Assembly (NCBI GenBank): GCA_900314365.1
Contig: OMVH01000267.1
Location: forward strand, 1 to 6,413
Direction: 5' to 3'
From: an uncultured Prevotella sp.
GTDB lineage: Bacteria; Bacteroidota; Bacteroidia; Bacteroidales; Bacteroidaceae
DNA length: 6,413 nucleotides
The position numbers and the translations under genes were made by a program. Positions within the stretch are counted from its first letter, which is position 1; the number at the start of each line of letters is the position of its first letter. The notes below the pieces were generated by a model that saw only the letters and a list, made by a program, of their open reading frames with translations, was not told the origin of the DNA and ran no database searches. This document shows positions 1-5,609 of the stretch, piece after piece.

Positions 1-394
1 GACGAGGCCCTCGAGGTCCGATCTCGAGCGAAAAGTACTCAAAAAAGGCTCTCAAAGCGCTCTGATTTTCTCTATTTCGAGATTTTTGTTTGTAAAGGAT
101 TCGGTTAGCTTTAGCATTATTTAACGCCCATTTTTCCGTATCAAAAATCAAAGTTTTCCATTGCACACTCTCTTCATTTCAAGCTCTTCTTGCCCTGAAA
201 ACAATCGCAGCCTACCAGCAAGACACACCCCCTCAGAAAGAGCATAAGCGCTTGGGGAACTTGAATTAGATAATCGCTTTCAATGAGCATAGCATTTGTC
301 ATTGCCCTATGTACATGCTGCTAACAAAGGAGGCAGTAACACCCCGATAGGAACAGGTCTCGTACAAGTTGGATAATTTTCCTTCATCTCTTTG
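1..394. other. gene-free stretch
   Basis: I see no supportable gene here. The plus-strand frames open at the left edge close at TGA 61-63, TAG 106-108 and TAA 120-122, so one could be the tail of a gene outside the window, but none of the three short peptides is recognisable. Arms ATCTCGA (21-27) and TCGAGAT (77-83) are complementary and followed by a short T run, which could be a poor terminator remnant; the 49-base gap between them makes this weak. There is no tRNA cloverleaf and no repeat array. The remainder is AT-rich sequence upstream of the promoter at 395-425. Confidence 0.5.
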
Positions 395-425
395 CTTGAC
401 AATCCATAAAAAGGCAGTAATTTTG
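395..425 (+). promoter_or_regulatory. Bacteroidota-type promoter for the exported protein gene
   Basis: CTTG at 395-398 (one mismatch to the -33 TTTG) is followed by 19 bases and then TAATTTTG at 418-425, an exact match to TAnnTTTG. The consensus and 19-21 base spacing are established for Bacteroides. Placing the last G near -4 puts transcription start at about 429-430, only 2-3 bases before the ATG at 432. The promoter therefore excludes the longer TTG start at 369 and implies an almost leaderless mRNA. Confidence 0.6.
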
Positions 426-431
426 CAGAAT

Positions 432-1091
432 ATGAAGAACTGCTGTCTCATCAACCTATTGCTGCTGCTCTTTGCTCTAAGCACGGAAGCACGCGGATTC
501 ATGGACACCAAGAAGATAACACTGCGGGAGAACAAGTTCGAAGCCGAAGTCGACTTTCCCACAAGCGGCAATGCAGAGGCCATGGCGCAGGTAAAGCTTT
601 GGCTCTGCGACGTGCTCGATGTCGACGCCCCACCGAGAATGCGCGAAAGCGACTTCCGCGACATGCTTCTCAGATGTTGCGGAAGCTTCGAAGAAGAACA
701 TCAGGACAGCAAGCGCAAGGTGGAGATTGTGAGGACCTACGAGGATGCTGACATCGTAACCTTCGAATCGACGGTCACCGACCGCGACTCCGTGACATGG
801 ACAACTGAGGACTGTGCCACATTTTCGAAACGGGACGGGCACCGACTCACGCCCAATGAAATATTCAAATGCGATGAGAAGCAAATAAAGCAGCTGATGT
901 GGAACAGTCGCGACGACATCCCCACAGGAATGGAACGGCCCGACGGACTGATTATTGCCAACGCGGGATATATCGACGGCTGGGTCATAGTGATAGGTCC
1001 GGCAGAGAACTCGGGCGGAAGAGCTTACCGCATACGTTATCAGACTGCGGAGCCTTATCTGAAAAAGGGTCTCAACGGCGAATACTACTAA
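432..1091 (+). CDS. exported protein, DUF3298/RsiV-like C-terminal region
   Basis: A 219-residue protein of unknown function, probably periplasmic or exported. Residues 1-20 form a plausible Sec signal peptide: MKNCC, a hydrophobic core at about 6-16 rich in leucine, and a cleavage candidate after STEA (residue 20). The early cysteines 4-5 are not a lipobox. Residues 129-146 (ATFSKRDGHRLTPNEIF) resemble the 'T.d..tGk.lt..diF' segment of DUF3298/DUF4163-type proteins. The later DGLIIANAGYIDGW and RIRYQTAEPYLKKGL segments fit the end of that domain, where a strand and a 'pYl' turn are usual. This is by eye, without a profile search. An in-frame TTG at 369 would lengthen the protein to 240 residues but lies upstream of the promoter and would bury the signal peptide, so ATG 432 is preferred. 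The gene stands alone and converges on the suf operon. Family extracellular domains occur both free-standing and on anti-sigma factors; no partner is visible here. Confidence 0.75.
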   Translation: MKNCCLINLLLLLFALSTEARGFMDTKKITLRENKFEAEVDFPTSGNAEAMAQVKLWLCDVLDVDAPPRMRESDFRDMLLRCCGSFEEEHQDSKRKVEIVRTYEDADIVTFESTVTDRDSVTWTTEDCATFSKRDGHRLTPNEIFKCDEKQIKQLMWNSRDDIPTGMERPDGLIIANAGYIDGWVIVIGPAENSGGRAYRIRYQTAEPYLKKGLNGEYY

Positions 1092-1097
1092 AACAGG

Positions 1098-1126
1098 AAT
1101 CAGCCGCATAGCGGGGCTTGTTGATT
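1098..1126 (+). terminator. weak hairpin after the exported protein gene
   Basis: AATCA (1098-1102) pairs with TGATT (1122-1126), enclosing a GC-rich inner hairpin built from AGCCGC and GCGGGGCT. It starts seven bases after the stop codon, where a terminator is expected. There is no real T tract after it (TGTTACATG follows), so an intrinsic terminator is doubtful; it could instead act as a 3' stabilising structure. Confidence 0.25.
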
Positions 1127-1366
1127 GTTACATGTCAAATGTTTTAAGCCAAGCCTCTTCATATCCTTTGCGGGGCAGGTCATGTTTGAGACTTAGTCGC
1201 ATCCTTCAGTGGATAACTCCTTTTCAACAGTGGGTCAAATCAGCAAACATCTACAAGCTCAGCGACTTGCTAACCTGAGGAAACCCACAGAAAATGTTAG
1301 AAAGGTGGCATTTTCTGTTAAGGATAGTTATAACCCTCATCAAGGCCAGAAAAAGGAGACGGAATA
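1127..1366. other. intergenic stretch without a supportable gene
   Basis: About 240 bases between the hairpin after the exported protein gene and the promoter at 1367. Short reading frames exist (for example ATG 1132 to TGA 1278, 48 codons, and GTG 1209 to TAA 1418, 69 codons), but their peptides have no recognisable motif, and the second runs through a promoter. The stretch holds the inverted repeat at 1287-1318 and one DnaA-box-like site on the minus strand (1208-1216, TTATCCACT read on that strand). Confidence 0.55.
1287..1318. repeat. perfect 10-bp inverted repeat
   Basis: ACAGAAAATG at 1287-1296 and its exact reverse complement CATTTTCTGT at 1309-1318 flank a 12-base spacer. Neither strand has a T tract next to it, so it is not a typical terminator. 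It ends about 48 bases upstream of the promoter at 1367-1398, a position where a regulator could bind, but no regulator is known for it and the function is open. Confidence 0.6.
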
Positions 1367-1398
1367 TTTTCCACGTTGTAAGAATTTCACTACTTTTG
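1367..1398 (+). promoter_or_regulatory. Bacteroidota-type promoter in the convergent gap
   Basis: TACTTTTG at 1391-1398 matches TAnnTTTG exactly. TTTT at 1367-1370 is a three-out-of-four match to the -33 TTTG with a 20-base spacer, within the known 19-21 range. Start of transcription would fall near 1402-1405. No protein gene follows on this strand; the first downstream element is the terminator at 1513-1561, which is why a small RNA is proposed. Confidence 0.5.
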
Positions 1399-1402
1399 CG
1401 CC

Positions 1403-1562
1403 GCAATTAAGCAAATAAGCATTAGGTCTTCGAGAGGAAGATGATTTTTTCAGGAGAAACATGCGGAGCTTCATAGAAGGTAAGCTTCCAAAGCTGACTG
1501 TCGCCAGCGAAGAAAAGCCCCGGCCAAACCTTTCCAAAAGGGAAGTATGGCCGGGGCTTTTA
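1403..1562 (+). ncRNA. candidate small RNA, about 160 nt
   Basis: The stretch lies between a consensus promoter and a strong terminator and has no convincing reading frame. It can form three short hairpins: TCTTC 1427-1431 with GAAGA 1437-1441; GGAGCTT 1465-1471 with AAGCTTCC 1482-1489 (one bulged U); and GCTG 1493-1496 with CAGC 1505-1508. The terminator stem follows. TCTTCG (1427-1432) can instead pair with CGAAGA (1508-1513), so two folds compete. A T run at 1445-1450 follows the first hairpin. The size would suit a 6S-type or other Bacteroidales small RNA, but I do not recognise the family, and SRP RNA, tmRNA and RNase P signatures are absent. An AGGAG five bases before ATG 1461 opens a 58-codon frame, yet that frame runs through the terminator and antisense into rnhB, so a protein is less likely. 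Confidence 0.4.
1513..1561. terminator. bidirectional intrinsic terminator
   Basis: AAAAGCCCCGGCCA (1513-1526) and TGGCCGGGGCTTTT (1548-1561) form a perfect 14-bp stem. An inner TTCC/GGAA pairing (1532-1535 with 1541-1544) tightens the loop. Read on the minus strand it lies 27 bases after the rnhB stop and ends in CTTTTCTTC, closing the suf-rnhB operon. Read on the plus strand it ends in CTTTTAATTTCTTT and would end the candidate small RNA. One stem therefore separates two converging transcripts. Confidence 0.9.
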
Positions 1563-1588
1563 ATTTCTTTGAAACAATCTGTATCCCT

Positions 1589-2200
1589 TCACTTTGCCTT
1601 CTTTGCTCCAGGCAGGGCACGGAAAGTCTTACGATGATAGGGCGAGAGTCCTATGCGGGCAATGGCATCCCGATGTTTCTGCGTGGGATAGCCTTTGTTC
1701 TCTTTCCAGTCGTATTCAGGAAATTCACTGTCGATGGCATCCATATATTCATCACGGTGGGTCTTGGCAAGGATGCTTGCAGCCGCAATGGCCTGATACT
1801 TGCCATCACCCTTGACAATGGTCTGGAAGGGAATATCTCCATAGGGCTTGAATCGGTTTCCATCCACGATAATGGCCTGCGGCCGCACGGACAGCTTGTC
1901 GAGCGCCATATGCATGGCCTTGATACTGGCATTGAGAATGTTGATGCTGTCGATTTCCGCGGGTTCAACCCTTGCGACAGCCCAGGCCAGTGCATCGTGC
2001 TCAATCTCCTTCCTGAGCTCTTCACGCCTGTGAGGAGCAATCTTTTTCGAATCGTTGAGCTCGCCATTATCATATCCCTCGGGCAGAATGACGGCAGCGG
2101 CAAAGACCGGCCCGGCGAGACAGCCACGCCCGGCCTCATCGCAACCAGCCTCAACGAGACCTTCGAAGAAATGGGGTAAAAGGTGAGCGTGCTTCATCAT
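1589..2200 (-). CDS. rnhB: ribonuclease HII
   Basis: RNase HII (203 residues, normal family length) is a cytoplasmic nuclease that cuts RNA in RNA-DNA hybrids and starts removal of single ribonucleotides from DNA. All landmarks are present: AGCDEAGRG with the catalytic pair Asp21-Glu22 and the substrate-sensing GRG 24-26; LNDSKK at 48-53; IIVDGN with catalytic Asp113; GDGKYQAIAAASILAK at 131-146; and THRD with the fourth catalytic Asp150. GYPTQKH near residue 170 is also family-typical. The gene starts two bases after the sufS stop (TGA GG ATG ATG), so translation is probably coupled. The GAGG that overlaps the sufS stop touches the first ATG, so the second ATG (2195-2197) may be the true start, shortening the protein by one residue. 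It is the last gene of the operon, ahead of the terminator at 1513-1561. Confidence 0.97.
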   Translation of the reverse strand: MMKHAHLLPHFFEGLVEAGCDEAGRGCLAGPVFAAAVILPEGYDNGELNDSKKIAPHRREELRKEIEHDALAWAVARVEPAEIDSINILNASIKAMHMALDKLSVRPQAIIVDGNRFKPYGDIPFQTIVKGDGKYQAIAAASILAKTHRDEYMDAIDSEFPEYDWKENKGYPTQKHRDAIARIGLSPYHRKTFRALPGAKKAK

Positions 2201-2202
2201 CC

Positions 2203-3420
2203 TCAGAACATGCGGGCCACCTTCTCGATACCGCTCTTCAGAACATCTATTTCTTCCTTGGTGTTGTAAAGGGCAAACGACGCACGCACCGTACCGAGCA
2301 CACCGAGCCGGTCCATGAGAGGCTGCGCGCAGTGATGGCCTGTACGCACGGCTATACCGAGACGATCGAGAAGGGTACCCATGTCCATATGATGGATATG
2401 GCCCACGAGGAAACTCAGTACCGCATCATGGTTATCGTCAGTCGGGCCGAAGATGTGCATTTCGGGAATCTCTTGAAAACGGCTGATGGCATAACGCGTA
2501 AGCTCCTGCTCACGGGCGGCAATTTGGTCCATACCGAGCTTCGTCACATAGTCGAGTGCCACGGCAAGTCCATGAGAGGCAATGTAGTCGGGAGTACCAG
2601 CCTCAAACTTCAAAGGGGGCCGCTCGAAGGTGGTATGCTCAAAGCTAACGTGCTCTATCATCTCACCGCCGCCCTGGTAAGGGGGCAGCTTGTCGAGCCA
2701 GTCTTCCTTGCCATAGAGCACTCCTATGCCTGTAGGGCCGTAGACTTTATGTCCACTGAAAACAAAGAAGTCGCAGTCTAAGTCCTGCATGTCAACCTTA
2801 AAGTGCGGAGTGCTTTGTGCACCGTCCACAAGTATGGGTACACCATGCTCATGGGCTATCTGCGTCATGACCTTCACAGGATTTATCGTGCCAAGGACAT
2901 TACTCACATGGGTGACACTCACTATACGGGTGCGATCCGTGAAGAGCCGGCGATAAGCATCAAGGTCGAGCAAGCCGTTGTCAGTCATAGGGATGACCTT
3001 GATGACGATGCCCTTCCGGCGCGCCTGAAGCTGCCAGGGCACTATATTGGAATGATGCTCCATCGTGGAGACTATCACCTCGTCGCCTTCCTTCATAAAC
3101 TCATCGACAAAGGTGGAAGCCACAAGATTGATGCCCTCCGTGGTTCCGCGTGTGAACACCACCTCGTTGACAGAACCGGCATTGATGAATTTCCTCACGG
3201 TCTCTCGTGCAGCCTCGTGAAGCTCAGTCGACTGCTGCGACATCCAGTGGACGCCTCGGTGCACATTGGCATTGACGTTGAGATACTCTTCGCGCATGGC
3301 ATCGAGAACGCAGAGGGGCTTCTGCGTCGTGGCCGCATTGTCAAGATAGACGAGCGGACGGTCGTAGATTTTACGAGAGAGGATGGGGAAGTCAGCCCTT
3401 ACCTTATTTATATCGTACAT
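2203..3420 (-). CDS. sufS: SufS-type cysteine desulfurase
   Basis: A PLP enzyme of 405 residues that converts cysteine to alanine and holds the freed sulfur as a persulfide for Fe-S assembly on SufBCD. Visible landmarks are LDNAATTQKP (26-35), HRGVHWMS (54-61), EHHSNIVPWQ with His123 that stacks on PLP, DGAQ with Asp199, SGHK with the PLP-binding Lys225, and RTGHHCAQP with the catalytic Cys364. VRASF places Arg379 at the substrate-carboxylate position. The numbering is nearly identical to E. coli SufS (Lys226, Cys364, Arg379). The short Cys loop and overall length mark a group II enzyme (SufS/CsdA), not NifS/IscS. Such enzymes usually need SufE or SufU to accept sulfur; neither is encoded nearby. 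It follows sufD by 30 bases and runs almost directly into rnhB. Start ATG 3420 gives the usual N-terminus (DINKVRADFPIL). Confidence 0.97.
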   Translation of the reverse strand: MYDINKVRADFPILSRKIYDRPLVYLDNAATTQKPLCVLDAMREEYLNVNANVHRGVHWMSQQSTELHEAARETVRKFINAGSVNEVVFTRGTTEGINLVASTFVDEFMKEGDEVIVSTMEHHSNIVPWQLQARRKGIVIKVIPMTDNGLLDLDAYRRLFTDRTRIVSVTHVSNVLGTINPVKVMTQIAHEHGVPILVDGAQSTPHFKVDMQDLDCDFFVFSGHKVYGPTGIGVLYGKEDWLDKLPPYQGGGEMIEHVSFEHTTFERPPLKFEAGTPDYIASHGLAVALDYVTKLGMDQIAAREQELTRYAISRFQEIPEMHIFGPTDDNHDAVLSFLVGHIHHMDMGTLLDRLGIAVRTGHHCAQPLMDRLGVLGTVRASFALYNTKEEIDVLKSGIEKVARMF

Positions 3421-3450
3421 GATGAATGGCTTTCTGATAAAACACTGCCT

Positions 3451-4800
3451 CTATGGACGCAGCTTGCAGTTGACACAGTTGCCCAGCTCTCCACGGAACC
3501 TCTTCTCCACAAGATAGTGAAGCCGGTCCTTCAGAGGCTCGAGCTGAATATGGTCGATGACCTCACCCACGAAGGCAAACTCCAAAAGCAGTTTGGCCTC
3601 GTGCTCATCGATACCCCGCTGTTGCATGTAGAAGAGCGCTGCATCGTTGAGTTGCCCCACCGTGCTGCCGTGCGAGCACTTCACATCGTCGGCATAGATT
3701 TCCAGCATGGGCTGGGTGTACATGTGGGCCTGCTTGGTCATGCAGAGATTCTGGTTCACCTCGTTGGAAGTGGTTTTCTGCGCATCGTGCCTGACAAGTA
3801 CCCTTCCGGCGAAGGCTCCTTTGGCACTACCGTCAAGGACATACTTATAGAGCTCGTGACTGTCACAATGGCCCACGGCATGGTCGATGAGCGTATTGTT
3901 GTCCACATGCTGCGTGGAGTCAGCTATGACGCATCCATTGCATGAGCACTCAGCACCCTCGCCACGGAAAGTGAGGTTGAGCATATTGCGCGTGATGCCG
4001 TTGTGAAGGGTTATCACGTCATGGTTGACGTGGCTCGAGGCTTGTTGCTCGATGTAGACATTGCTTACGCGAGTATTCTTAAGATGGGTCTCCTCAAGAC
4101 AATAGAGGTCAAGACTTGCATTCTCGCCCACATAGGCCTCTATGACCTGAGTGGAGAGGAAATGGCGGTCGTCGGCTGAATCGTCGCAGAAAAGGAATTT
4201 GGCTTCACTGCCTTCTTCCATCACGATGAGAACACGGCGGTTCACCATCAGGTCGACATCGGAGCGAAGGATATTGATAACCTGCACAGCCCTGGTCAGT
4301 CGGACATTTTTCGGCACGTAGATGAAGAGGCCATCCTGGGCCAGCATGGTGTTGAGAGCCGTCACTGCATCCTCCCCACTGTGTGCCAGCTTGCCGTAAT
4401 AACGGGACACCAGTTCCGGATGGCTTGCAGCAGCATCGCGCAGACTGTCTACCATGACTCCCTCAGGAAGAGAGGCCTTTGGAAGTGCACGCTTATAGAA
4501 CGAGTCGTTGACAACGAAATAGAGCGAAGTGCTCAGGTTGGGCACGTCGCAACGGAAGATGTCGTAGGGATTCACCGGAATATCGAGCCTGTTGACATTG
4601 ACACCATAGTTCGGCTCGAAGAGTGCCTGCATGTCGGTGTACTTATAGCGTTCCACCTTGCGCGAGGGGAATCCCTGCCGCCGGAAATCCTCAAAGGCCT
4701 GGTCGCGCAGGGCATTGAGCACCGGTGCGCTGTGACCGGAAATCTGCTGGCGGGCTTCTGTGTAGAGGTCGATGTATTGCTGTTCTGAATGAGTCATCAT
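3451..4800 (-). CDS. sufD: Fe-S cluster assembly protein SufD
   Basis: SufD (449 residues) pairs with SufB in the SufBC2D scaffold in the cytoplasm. It supports iron acquisition and forms part of the nascent cluster site. The N-terminal helical part (about 1-100) contains FPSRKVERYKYTD, the common 'Pt.k.E.wkYT' signature. The middle is a right-handed beta-helix. The C-terminal block has NNTLIDHAVGHCDSHELYK, TSNEVNQNL and DDVKCSHGSTVG, where Cys375 and His377 match E. coli Cys358 and His360, the latter implicated in cluster assembly. GIDEHEAKLLLEFAFVGEV is the usual SufC-binding end. The extreme C-terminus carries NCVNC (Cys442, Cys445). The gene starts after an 11-base gap behind sufC. Two ATG codons stand in tandem at 4800 and 4797, and the Shine-Dalgarno spacing favours the second. 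Confidence 0.95.
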   Translation of the reverse strand: MMTHSEQQYIDLYTEARQQISGHSAPVLNALRDQAFEDFRRQGFPSRKVERYKYTDMQALFEPNYGVNVNRLDIPVNPYDIFRCDVPNLSTSLYFVVNDSFYKRALPKASLPEGVMVDSLRDAAASHPELVSRYYGKLAHSGEDAVTALNTMLAQDGLFIYVPKNVRLTRAVQVINILRSDVDLMVNRRVLIVMEEGSEAKFLFCDDSADDRHFLSTQVIEAYVGENASLDLYCLEETHLKNTRVSNVYIEQQASSHVNHDVITLHNGITRNMLNLTFRGEGAECSCNGCVIADSTQHVDNNTLIDHAVGHCDSHELYKYVLDGSAKGAFAGRVLVRHDAQKTTSNEVNQNLCMTKQAHMYTQPMLEIYADDVKCSHGSTVGQLNDAALFYMQQRGIDEHEAKLLLEFAFVGEVIDHIQLEPLKDRLHYLVEKRFRGELGNCVNCKLRP

Positions 4801-4810
4801 CTCCTCCTTT
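4801..4810 (-). promoter_or_regulatory. strong Shine-Dalgarno site for sufD
   Basis: Read on the minus strand the gap between sufC and sufD is almost all AAAGGAGGAG, followed by ATG ATG. The AAGGAGG core ends 2 bases before the first ATG and 5 bases before the second, so the second start (4795-4797) is better placed. Bacteroidota genes often lack such sites, so a near-perfect one between two subunits of one complex may serve to keep SufD output high. Confidence 0.7.
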
Positions 4811-4811
4811 C

Positions 4812-5576
4812 TTATTTACCGTACTTGCTGTCAGCCTCTTCCTTTATCCAGTCGTAGCCCTTGTCCTCAATGTCCTTGGCCAGTTCGGGACCGGCTGTCT
4901 TCACAATACGGCCATTGTAGAGCACATGCACCACGTTGGGCTTTATCATGTCGAGCAAACGGTCGTAGTGAGTAATAACAATGATGGACTTTTCGGGTGT
5001 AAACAGCTTGTTCACGCCCTCAGCTACGATGCGCATAGCATCGACGTCGAGTCCGGAATCGGTCTCATCGAGGATGCAAAGCCGCGGGTCGAGCATGGCC
5101 ATCTGGAAAATCTCGTTGCGCTTCTTCTCACCTCCGGAAAAGCCCTCGTTGACACTTCGCCGCGAGAGCTTGGGGTCGAGTTCCACAAGCTCACGGCGGT
5201 CGCGCATAAGCTTGAGGAACTCCGAAGCGTTGAGAGGCTCTTTGCCCTCATATTTGCGTTTGGCGTTGACCGCAGCCTTCATGAAGTTGACCATCGACAC
5301 GCCCGGAATCTCCACGGGATACTGGAATGACAGGAAGATGCCTTCGCGTGCACGGTCCTCAGGCTTCATGGCAAGGAGATCCTTACCATTGAATGTTGCC
5401 GAGCCTTCTGTTACCGTGTAGAGGGGATTGCCCGTAAGCACTGCCGAGAGTGTTGACTTACCGGAACCGTTGGGACCCATGATGGCATGAATCTCACCGT
5501 CAGCAATACGGAGATCAATGCCTTTCAATATTTCTTTACCTGCTATAGTAGCATGCAAGTTATGAACTTCAAGCAT
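4812..5576 (-). CDS. sufC: Fe-S assembly ATPase SufC
   Basis: SufC (254 residues, family-typical) is an ABC-type ATPase that is soluble rather than a transporter subunit. It binds SufB and SufD, and its ATP-driven dimerisation opens the SufB-SufD interface during cluster building. Motifs in order: Walker A GPNGSGKST (34-42, Lys40), Q-loop Gln85 in LSFQYPVEIPG, signature FSGGEKKR (146-153), Walker B CILDE (167-171, Asp170 and Glu171), D-loop SGLD (174-177) and switch His203 in ITHYDR. The PVEIPGVSMVNF segment and 'EGFSGGEKKRNEI' are specific to SufC within the ABC family. The start ATG 5576 gives a usual N-terminus and lies 33 bases after the sufB stop in an AT-rich gap without a clear Shine-Dalgarno site. 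The protein ends in YGK, 11 bases ahead of sufD. Confidence 0.98.
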   Translation of the reverse strand: MLEVHNLHATIAGKEILKGIDLRIADGEIHAIMGPNGSGKSTLSAVLTGNPLYTVTEGSATFNGKDLLAMKPEDRAREGIFLSFQYPVEIPGVSMVNFMKAAVNAKRKYEGKEPLNASEFLKLMRDRRELVELDPKLSRRSVNEGFSGGEKKRNEIFQMAMLDPRLCILDETDSGLDVDAMRIVAEGVNKLFTPEKSIIVITHYDRLLDMIKPNVVHVLYNGRIVKTAGPELAKDIEDKGYDWIKEEADSKYGK

Positions 5577-5609
5577 TTCTTTTATAAATTAGGAGTTAGG
5601 TGATAGAAA

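Noticed and set aside
85..113. Possible promoter TTTG with TAGCTTTA
   Set aside because: The spacer is 17 bases, shorter than the known range, the -7 box has a mismatch, and no gene starts within 300 bases.
369..431. TTG start that would extend the exported protein by 21 residues
   Set aside because: It overlaps the promoter and would place a charged stretch ahead of the signal peptide; ATG 432 explains both.
477..1109. 210-codon minus-strand frame over the exported protein gene
   Set aside because: The plus-strand gene has a signal peptide, a matching promoter and domain-like segments, while the minus frame has none.
1132..1278. 48-codon plus-strand frame after the exported protein gene
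   Set aside because: No ribosome site, promoter or recognisable motif; expected by chance in a gap of this size.
1461..1637. 58-codon frame with AGGAG and ATG after the orphan promoter
   Set aside because: The frame passes through the 14-bp terminator and into the antisense of rnhB, so a full-length message is unlikely; kept only as an alternative to the small RNA.
1547..2179. 210-codon plus-strand frame opposite rnhB
   Set aside because: It is antisense to a gene with every RNase HII catalytic motif, starts inside the terminator, and its peptide has no family features.
2803..3945. Long 380-codon plus-strand reading frame opposite sufS and sufD
   Set aside because: It lies antisense across two conserved genes and the gap between them, with no recognisable motif; medium-GC codon use commonly leaves such open mirror frames.
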